A DNA stretch of 11,325 bases from Gemmatimonadota bacterium (lineage in GTDB: Bacteria; Gemmatimonadota; Gemmatimonadetes; Gemmatimonadales; Gemmatimonadaceae): NCBI GenBank assembly GCA_947475795.1, contig CANJOX010000071.1:1-11325 (forward strand). Reading direction: 5' to 3'. Shown piece after piece: positions 6,624-11,325 of the stretch (within the stretch, counting starts at the first letter, position 1; every line of letters begins with the position of its first letter). The notes under the pieces were generated by a model, which did not search any database, was not told where the DNA came from, and saw nothing but the letters and a program-made list of their open reading frames with translations. The translations under genes were made by a program, and so were the position numbers.

Positions 6624-7283
6624 TCAGTTCCGGGTGAGCGCGGCGATGATCCCGCCGATAGAGAGGACCGAGGTGAGCAGCAACGCGCTGTTCCGGTCCA
6701 CCCACGAGCGTCGATCCACAAACACCTGATCACCGGACGTCAGCGGGTATCGCCCGACGGCGTCGGTGATCGAGAGATGGCGCACGATCGCCCGCCCCCC
6801 GCGCAGGACGCGCAGGCGCTCCAGATTGCCGTCGATGGCGGCACCGCCGGCCAAGGCGACGGCGGCTTCGACGCCCATGGTGGGATCGAGCATGTAGATG
6901 CCCGGCCGTAGCACGGCCCCCAAGACATACACGCGCCGCAGTGGCACGATCGTGATCACCTCAGTGGTGACGTCGCGGCGGAAGGCCGTGATGAGCGAAT
7001 CGCGCAGCGGCGCCCACGCCGTGTACGTGACCTGTCGGCGCCCGATCAGCGGTAGGGTCACCACGCCCGATTCATCCACCGGGAAATCGCCGGTGAGCGC
7101 GGGTTCACGCCAGATGTTGACGCGGACGACATCGCCGGCCTGCAATCGCTGATCGTCACTGGCGATACCGCTCGGGCGCTGGGCAACGGAGTCGCTACGC
7201 AGTGGCGCGCGCTGCGCCACGAGGACCGACGCGCCGGCGATGGACCAGAACAGATATGCCGTCAGGATGCGGTGGGACATCAT
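6624..7283 (-). CDS. Wza/OPX-type polysaccharide export protein, short, with SLBB domain
   Basis: This 219-residue protein has an N-terminal signal peptide (about 1-24). A Poly_export domain follows (about 46-115: LQAGDVVRVNIWREPALTGDFPVDESG, TLPLIGR), and then an SLBB-like domain (about 117-165: RRVYVLGAVLRPGIYML, then VALAGGAA and a VLRGG strand). A hydrophobic C-terminal segment is at 198-215. Family knowledge: OPX proteins form the periplasmic/outer-membrane channel through which polysaccharide leaves, working with a Wzz-type co-polymerase, here encoded at 1603-3201. At 219 residues it is much shorter than Escherichia Wza (about 380) and has only one SLBB-like unit. No lipobox cysteine is present in the signal peptide, so it does not look like a lipoprotein. 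It starts at ATG 7283 or the adjacent ATG 7280. The next gene upstream on this strand ends 134 bp away. Confidence 0.9.
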   Translation of the reverse strand: MMSHRILTAYLFWSIAGASVLVAQRAPLRSDSVAQRPSGIASDDQRLQAGDVVRVNIWREPALTGDFPVDESGVVTLPLIGRRQVTYTAWAPLRDSLITAFRRDVTTEVITIVPLRRVYVLGAVLRPGIYMLDPTMGVEAAVALAGGAAIDGNLERLRVLRGGRAIVRHLSITDAVGRYPLTSGDQVFVDRRSWVDRNSALLLTSVLSIGGIIAALTRN

Positions 7284-7334
7284 CGCGGGACTCGAGGGGT
7301 GCGCGGGGATCGGTGGCGACCGCAGTAACTTACC

Positions 7335-7352
7335 CGGGCACGCCTGCGCCCG
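7335..7352 (-). terminator. Weak stem-loop between glycosyltransferase and OPX genes
   Basis: In minus-strand RNA, CGGGCGC (7352-7346) can pair with GTGCCCG (7341-7335) across the loop AGGC. This gives a 7-bp stem with one G-U pair, 66 bp after the glycosyltransferase stop. No U-run follows, so it may be only an attenuator or chance pairing. The same intergenic space holds GTAAGTTAC (about 7324-7332), a possible AT-rich promoter element for the OPX gene. Confidence 0.25.
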
Positions 7353-7417
7353 CCTTTCCTGCGCTGGTCCGTCGTGGCGGGCCCTTGATCCACGGCTCCC
7401 TTGTCGTCGGTGGGTCG

Positions 7418-8590
7418 CTAGCCTCGCGCGGTCCGGTGGCGCTCCCAGTGCTCCGTGACAAACTGTGCAAAGGCGCTTCGAAACCGTTCGGCGCTGAACT
7501 GCTCGGCGTTTCGGCGGCAGTCGCTGGGCGCCGGAGGTGGCGAGGCTTCGAACGCGCGGATGGCGGCGGCGATGGCCTCCGGTGTGGCTTCAGCGAAAAA
7601 ATCCCCCGTCCGATGGTCGCCCGAGGCGACGACGGTTTCCAGACTGCCCCCGCACCCCAGCGCGATCACCGGTGTGCCACAGGCCTGTGCCTCGACCGGG
7701 AGAATGCCGAAATCTTCTTCCGCGGCGAAGAGAAAGGCGCGTGCGCGGCGCAGTTCGTGTCGCAGTATCTCCTGCGGCTGGTGCCCCATCCAGCGCACAT
7801 TCGGTCCCGCCGCGGCCAGTACCCGGTCGCGGTCGGGTCCGTCACCGATCACCACCAACTCCCGATCAGGGAGTGCGCGAAAGGCTTCCACGATCAGCGG
7901 AATCTGTTTGTAGCCCACCAAGCGCGACGCCGTGACATAGTGCGTGCCCCGGGGCACGGTGTCGTCGATGGTGTAATACCCGGTGTCGACCGGCGGAAAA
8001 ATGACGGTGCTCGACCGCCCGTACGCCCGCTGGATTCGCTCGGCGATGAACTGTGAAATGGCGACGAACGCTGACACACGCGTGGTAGCGGCAAGATCCC
8101 ACCGGCGCAGCCGTTCCAGTAGCTGGCGAAGCAGCACCCCGCGAAGGCCCGTGCCCACGCCCGCCTCGCTGAGATAGCGCTCCCGCAGATCCCACGCATA
8201 GCGAACCGGCGAGCAGCAATGACACAGGTGCAGCGACCCCGGCCGCGGGCGAACGCCTTTGGCGACGGCGTGGGAATTCGAGATGACCAGATCGTAGCTC
8301 GATAGATCCAGCTGCTCGATGGCGTGGGGCATGAGCGGCAGGAGCAGGCGGTAGTACCGCGACACCCACGGAAGCCACTGCAGATACGTCGTCCGGGGTC
8401 GCCCCACGCCCAGGCGCTGTCGATCCGCCGCGGAGAGCCCGTCGATCACACAGAACAGGTCGGCGCCTGGGAAGAGGGCGCGCAGTTCCCGTAGCACCTG
8501 CTCCGAGCCGGCCGCGGTCACCAGCCACTCATGCACGAGGGCTACGCGCGGCGCGTCGCCGAGTATCACCGTCTCCGCGTTGGCTGTCAC
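7418..8590 (-). CDS. WbaZ-like GT4 family glycosyltransferase
   Basis: From GTG 8590 this is a 390-residue GT-B fold enzyme of CAZy family GT4. The N-terminal domain begins RVALVHEWL with G28 in the donor-side loop, and has the line CHCCSPVRYAWDLRERYL (123-140), which resembles the CHTPMRYAWD signature of WbaZ-like mannosyltransferases. The C-terminal domain has ASRLVGYKQIPLIVEAF (221-237), VVIGDGPDR (246-254), and EEDFGILPVEAQACGTPVIA (291-310) with the EX7E pair E292/E300 for nucleotide-sugar binding, then GGSLETV. It should add a sugar to the lipid-linked acceptor on the cytoplasmic face of the inner membrane; mannose is suggested by family resemblance only. The frame stays open to an ATG at 8710, but that would overlap the divergent gene and add 40 residues with no family match. 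GTG 8569 is a further possible start. Confidence 0.9.
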   Translation of the reverse strand: MTANAETVILGDAPRVALVHEWLVTAAGSEQVLRELRALFPGADLFCVIDGLSAADRQRLGVGRPRTTYLQWLPWVSRYYRLLLPLMPHAIEQLDLSSYDLVISNSHAVAKGVRPRPGSLHLCHCCSPVRYAWDLRERYLSEAGVGTGLRGVLLRQLLERLRRWDLAATTRVSAFVAISQFIAERIQRAYGRSSTVIFPPVDTGYYTIDDTVPRGTHYVTASRLVGYKQIPLIVEAFRALPDRELVVIGDGPDRDRVLAAAGPNVRWMGHQPQEILRHELRRARAFLFAAEEDFGILPVEAQACGTPVIALGCGGSLETVVASGDHRTGDFFAEATPEAIAAAIRAFEASPPPAPSDCRRNAEQFSAERFRSAFAQFVTEHWERHRTARG

Positions 8591-8643
8591 AACGATTCCC
8601 GGCCTCCGTTCGCGTGCGTTCGCGACCTTGATCGAGCGGCACG

Positions 8644-8665
8644 CCGATCGGTAGCTTGCACAAGC
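8644..8665. promoter_or_regulatory. Adjacent palindromes in a divergent intergenic region
   Basis: CCGATCGG (8644-8651) is an 8-bp palindrome. Two bases on, GCTTG-CA-CAAGC (8654-8665) is a perfect 5-bp-arm inverted repeat. They lie between the divergent starts of the glycosyltransferase (GTG 8590) and the sugar transferase (ATG 8758), next to CATAAT (8665-8670), which could be a -10 element for the + gene. This position suits an operator controlling both genes, but short palindromes arise by chance. Confidence 0.3.
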
Positions 8666-8757
8666 ATAATCGACTGGTCGCCTCCGGAATCGGAACGTAT
8701 CCGTCGTCACGGCGTGTGGTGCTGACCTTCTGCCAACTCCGATGTTCCTGCCAGCCG

Positions 8758-9828
8758 ATGCCGCACTCTAAGGCCGCGCCGCGCAAGGCACCGCGTGCGG
8801 TGCCGCCCAGAGGCAGGCCCGAGCCCATCCGGGAGACGCCGCAGGCACACCGCTGCAGTCGCCTCGTCGTTGTCGGTGCGCTCTACGATATTGCGCACGC
8901 ATTCCAGCATCCCGTCCTGAGCGATCCGGAACGCTTCGTCGTCGTCGGCGCGGTGCCACTGGGAACCGGGAGGGAGTGGTTCCCGGCGGCGGAAATCCGC
9001 GCCATGATCCGGGCGCACGACGTCGACACCATTCTGATCGCGGGCCGAGTTGAGCGCGAGGCCATCAACGCCTTCGGCGAGCTGGCCATCATTGTTGGCT
9101 GCCGGCTGCTGTCGCTGCTTCCCGATACACACGCCGCGCCAACGGATCCGGTGCTCGTGTGGGAAGGAGGACGCCGCGTCGTCGAGGTTGCCGTTGCCCC
9201 GTCGACCCAGCGCCGAGATACGGTGAAGCGGGTGGTCGACATCGTTGTGGCGTCGGCCGCGCTCGTCGTCGCTACCCCGATGATGGCCCTCGCCGCTCTC
9301 GCGATCTGCCTCGAACAGCGAGGGAATCCGCTGTTCGGCCACGTACGGATCGGCCGTGGTGGTCGGCGTTTCCACTGCTGGAAGCTCCGTACGATGTACA
9401 TGGACGCGGAGCGACGCCTCGGCGACGATGCGGTGCTGCTGGAGGCGTACCGTCGTAACGACTTCAAGCTGCCGGATCACACCGATCCCCGGGTCACCCG
9501 CGTGGGGCGGCTGTTGCGGAAAACCAGTCTCGACGAGTTACCGCAGCTCTGGAACGTGTTGACCGGCGAGATGTCCCTGGTGGGTCCCCGTCCGGTCGTG
9601 TCCGAAGAACTGTCGCATTATCGTGGGGATGTCCTGCTGCTGCTGTCCGTGCGTCCCGGGCTGACGGGCGCGTGGGCGGTCAGTGGTCGCCATCACCTCG
9701 CGTATCCGCAGCGTGCCGATGTGGAACTGGCGTACGTGCGCACGCGATCGATGCTCGGCGATATGCGTATCATGCTCCGGACGGTCGGTGCCGTGCTCGA
9801 CCCGGGTTTTGACCGGCACGGCAAGTAG
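8758..9828 (+). CDS. Polyprenyl-phosphate sugar phosphotransferase (PglC/WbaP-type), no N-terminal TM bundle
   Basis: From ATG 8758 this is a 356-residue enzyme that should transfer a sugar-1-phosphate from a nucleotide sugar to undecaprenyl phosphate, the first step of repeat-unit assembly. Residues about 34-150 form a Rossmann-like domain ([39 protein letters not shown]) resembling the CoA_binding_3 domain of long sugar transferases. The catalytic domain starts at KRVVDIV (157-163) with its re-entrant membrane helix (about 160-183). It continues with [27 protein letters not shown] (208-218), [19 protein letters not shown] with the Asp-Glu pair D259/E260, and SLVGPRP (273-279). The four N-terminal membrane helices usual in WbaP/WcaJ-like members are missing. 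The frame extends to TTG 8656, but the extra 34 residues are polar and Cys/Arg-rich and do not restore helices. It converges on the next gene with a 15-bp gap. The substrate is unknown. Confidence 0.9.
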   Translation: MPHSKAAPRKAPRAVPPRGRPEPIRETPQAHRCSRLVVVGALYDIAHAFQHPVLSDPERFVVVGAVPLGTGREWFPAAEIRAMIRAHDVDTILIAGRVEREAINAFGELAIIVGCRLLSLLPDTHAAPTDPVLVWEGGRRVVEVAVAPSTQRRDTVKRVVDIVVASAALVVATPMMALAALAICLEQRGNPLFGHVRIGRGGRRFHCWKLRTMYMDAERRLGDDAVLLEAYRRNDFKLPDHTDPRVTRVGRLLRKTSLDELPQLWNVLTGEMSLVGPRPVVSEELSHYRGDVLLLLSVRPGLTGAWAVSGRHHLAYPQRADVELAYVRTRSMLGDMRIMLRTVGAVLDPGFDRHGK

Positions 9829-9843
9829 CGTCCGCCTGCGGCG

Positions 9844-11325
9844 TCAGTAGCTGCCCCCCAGTAGCACCGCATTGGCAAAGATCGCCAGCGTTCCGCGCTG
9901 CTGATCCCGGTACACCGGATCGTGCGCGAACATGATCACGCGTCCGCGTCCCGCGCGCTCCGTCCACAGATACGGCGAACCACCGAGCCTAGCCGCCGCT
10001 TCGGGCCAGTAGTATCCCGCGATCCGCACCCGCGCCGCCGGGGCAAAGCGCATCACGGCGTCACCGGCCGCGAGATCCTTCGGGATCGTGAACACGCGAT
10101 CGCTGTTCACGAACACCGGCATCTCACGGTTCAATACACCGGCCATGAGCGGTGACAGCGTGTCGACCGTGGCGCGCGCCAGCACACCCGGCAAGCTGGC
10201 CGGCAGTGGTGCACCGCCCGTGCTGTCGGCGCGCGTGGAATCGCGCTTCACGCGCGTACGCACGAGTCCCACGCGTTCCTGCGCCACCCACGCACTCGCG
10301 GCGTCCATCGTGATCAGCACGCCGCCGTTGCGCACCCAGTCGGCCAGTCGTGCGCGGCCGGCGTCGCCCAGCGCGCGATCAAGCGCACCGGCTTGCACCG
10401 ACGGAATGATGAGCGTGTTGAAGGCGCTCATGTCGCCGCCGGCCACGAAGTTCGCGTCGACGATCGTGCTGGCGTAGCCGATGCGCTGATCCATCGCGTA
10501 CCACGCAAAGCCCATCGACGTGCCGTTCACCGGCGCCCCACCCAGCAACGCCACCTTGGGCCGCTGCACCGGGACCACCGAGTTGCTCCCCAGGTCAGTG
10601 CCTTCGTCTACGCCGGCCGACGGAATCGAGGCGACCTGCGCGCCCGCTTCAGCGGCGCGACGCATGACGACGTCGTGCACGTCGGTGCGATTGAGCGCCG
10701 CGCGAATCACGAAGGCGCCGTTGGGAAACTTGTTGGTCTTCGACGTGAATGAGTACGGCGCGTACCACACCCGCACCGAGTCGGTGAGCAGCGACGCCAG
10801 CAGACGAATGCTCGACTCGCTGCCTGGCGCGAAGGCATAGCCGTACACCGAGCGCGCCGGCGCCACGAACGTGCGCGGCATATCGGTCACCATGGCCAGT
10901 GCGCCCGGCAACGCCGACAGCGTGTACGCATCGACGCGCCATGCCAACGGCAACGACCACGCGGTCATGTCGTAGAAGCGATTGCGCTGCCCGGTGCGCC
11001 GCAGTTCGAGTTCGAACTTGAGGAACGCCGAGTCGAGCGCCGCGTCGGGCTCAAGCAGCGCCTTGGCCAGGTGACCCTGCGGCTGCGCGAGGTCGACCAC
11101 ATAGTTGCCCGCCTTGGCGGTCATCGTGGGCACCGTCCCACCGGCGTATTGCGTGGCGTTGGCCACCGATACATCGGCCGTGAGCCGCTGCACTTCGATG
11201 CCGTTGTCGCGCAGCTTCTGCACCAGCGAATCGGCCCGACCCTGCGCATCACGCATCAGCATGACCGCCCGCAGCGGTCCCTTGGCGTGCATCGTGATCG
11301 CATTCGCGCGTGCCGCCGCGTAGTC
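9844..11325 (-). CDS. M14 metallocarboxypeptidase-like protein, C-terminal half
   Basis: The frame is open to the right edge, so the start and the catalytic domain are outside the window; 493 residues are visible. The piece matches what I know of the C-terminal region of large secreted M14 zinc carboxypeptidase-like proteins (about 850-900 residues) of Bacteroidota and related phyla. It has a central glutaminase-I-like module (about 257-345: KVALLGG, then NTLIIPS, then LADWVRNGGVLITMD). It ends with an ERAGRGRVIMFAHDPVYRDQQRG segment followed by FANAVLLGGSY, typical of the family's end. No HxxE zinc motif is visible, as expected for this half, so activity cannot be judged. The RVKRDSTRADSTGG stretch (about 358-371) is a polar linker. 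It has no evident link to the polysaccharide genes. The extreme C-terminal YRDQQRG part is the strongest clue to the family. Confidence 0.75.
   Translation of the reverse strand, partial: DYAAARANAITMHAKGPLRAVMLMRDAQGRADSLVQKLRDNGIEVQRLTADVSVANATQYAGGTVPTMTAKAGNYVVDLAQPQGHLAKALLEPDAALDSAFLKFELELRRTGQRNRFYDMTAWSLPLAWRVDAYTLSALPGALAMVTDMPRTFVAPARSVYGYAFAPGSESSIRLLASLLTDSVRVWYAPYSFTSKTNKFPNGAFVIRAALNRTDVHDVVMRRAAEAGAQVASIPSAGVDEGTDLGSNSVVPVQRPKVALLGGAPVNGTSMGFAWYAMDQRIGYASTIVDANFVAGGDMSAFNTLIIPSVQAGALDRALGDAGRARLADWVRNGGVLITMDAASAWVAQERVGLVRTRVKRDSTRADSTGGAPLPASLPGVLARATVDTLSPLMAGVLNREMPVFVNSDRVFTIPKDLAAGDAVMRFAPAARVRIAGYYWPEAAARLGGSPYLWTERAGRGRVIMFAHDPVYRDQQRGTLAIFANAVLLGGSY

Noticed and set aside
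6620..6634. CCCG/CGGG stem at the convergent end of the second Wzi-like gene and the OPX gene
   Set aside because: A 4-bp stem without a T-run is too weak to call a terminator; the 18-bp gap shows no better one.
7202..8056. + strand open frame spanning the OPX/glycosyltransferase gap
   Set aside because: Most of it is antisense to the GT4 catalytic domain with its EX7E motif; the product has no coherent domain.
8591..8710. Extension of the glycosyltransferase to ATG 8710
   Set aside because: The extra 40 residues are basic and unlike the GT4 N terminus, which starts at the RVALVHEW strand, and they would fill the divergent control region.
8961..8984. Hairpin gggaacc/ggttccc in the sugar transferase gene
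   Set aside because: It is intragenic with a 7-bp stem and no U-tract, and it falls in an ordinary part of the Rossmann-like domain.

Overview
The window is GC-rich bacterial DNA, densely coded, with no stretch above about 300 bases lacking a gene. It holds nine protein genes, two of them cut by the window edges, and I saw no tRNA, rRNA, CRISPR array, insertion sequence or phage gene. The organism is Gram-negative, because the window encodes outer-membrane export and barrel proteins for polysaccharide. Signal peptides ending in an L-R-A-Q motif, a large M14-type carboxypeptidase with a glutaminase-like C-terminal domain, and a GC-rich genome with weak Shine-Dalgarno signals would fit Gemmatimonadota. 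That placement is inference only.

Positions 1-9828 are a cell-surface polysaccharide (capsule/EPS) locus. From left to right: the C-terminal end of a secreted protein with Ig/prealbumin-like repeats (+), whose stop overlaps the start of an O-antigen ligase/polymerase-like membrane protein (+); a Wzz/GNVR chain-length regulator (-), which collides tail-to-tail with the ligase gene; a Wzi-like outer-membrane protein (-) directly upstream of the Wzz gene in the same operon; a second, divergent Wzi-like protein (+); a short Wza/OPX-type export protein with an SLBB domain (-); a WbaZ-like GT-B glycosyltransferase (-); and a divergent polyprenyl-phosphate sugar transferase (+). Positions 9844-11325 carry the C-terminal half of a predicted secreted M14 metallocarboxypeptidase-like protein (-), probably unrelated to the polysaccharide locus.

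Together the genes cover most steps of a Wzx/Wzy-type pathway. The sugar transferase loads the first sugar-phosphate on undecaprenyl phosphate, the glycosyltransferase extends it, the ligase/polymerase-like protein handles lipid-linked chains on the periplasmic side, the Wzz-like protein sets length, the OPX protein exports, and the Wzi-like barrels may hold or organise the product at the surface. A Wzx flippase and a BY-kinase/phosphatase pair are not in the window. The genes switch strand repeatedly, so they form several small transcription units rather than one capsule operon.

Features that stand out: a 15-bp minisatellite that encodes the hydrophobic core of one Wzi-like signal peptide; a 136-bp antisense overlap of two apparently intact genes; a sugar transferase lacking the usual N-terminal membrane helices; an 11-bp perfect inverted repeat inside the second Wzi-like gene; and a very compact divergent start region between the two Wzi paralogues.
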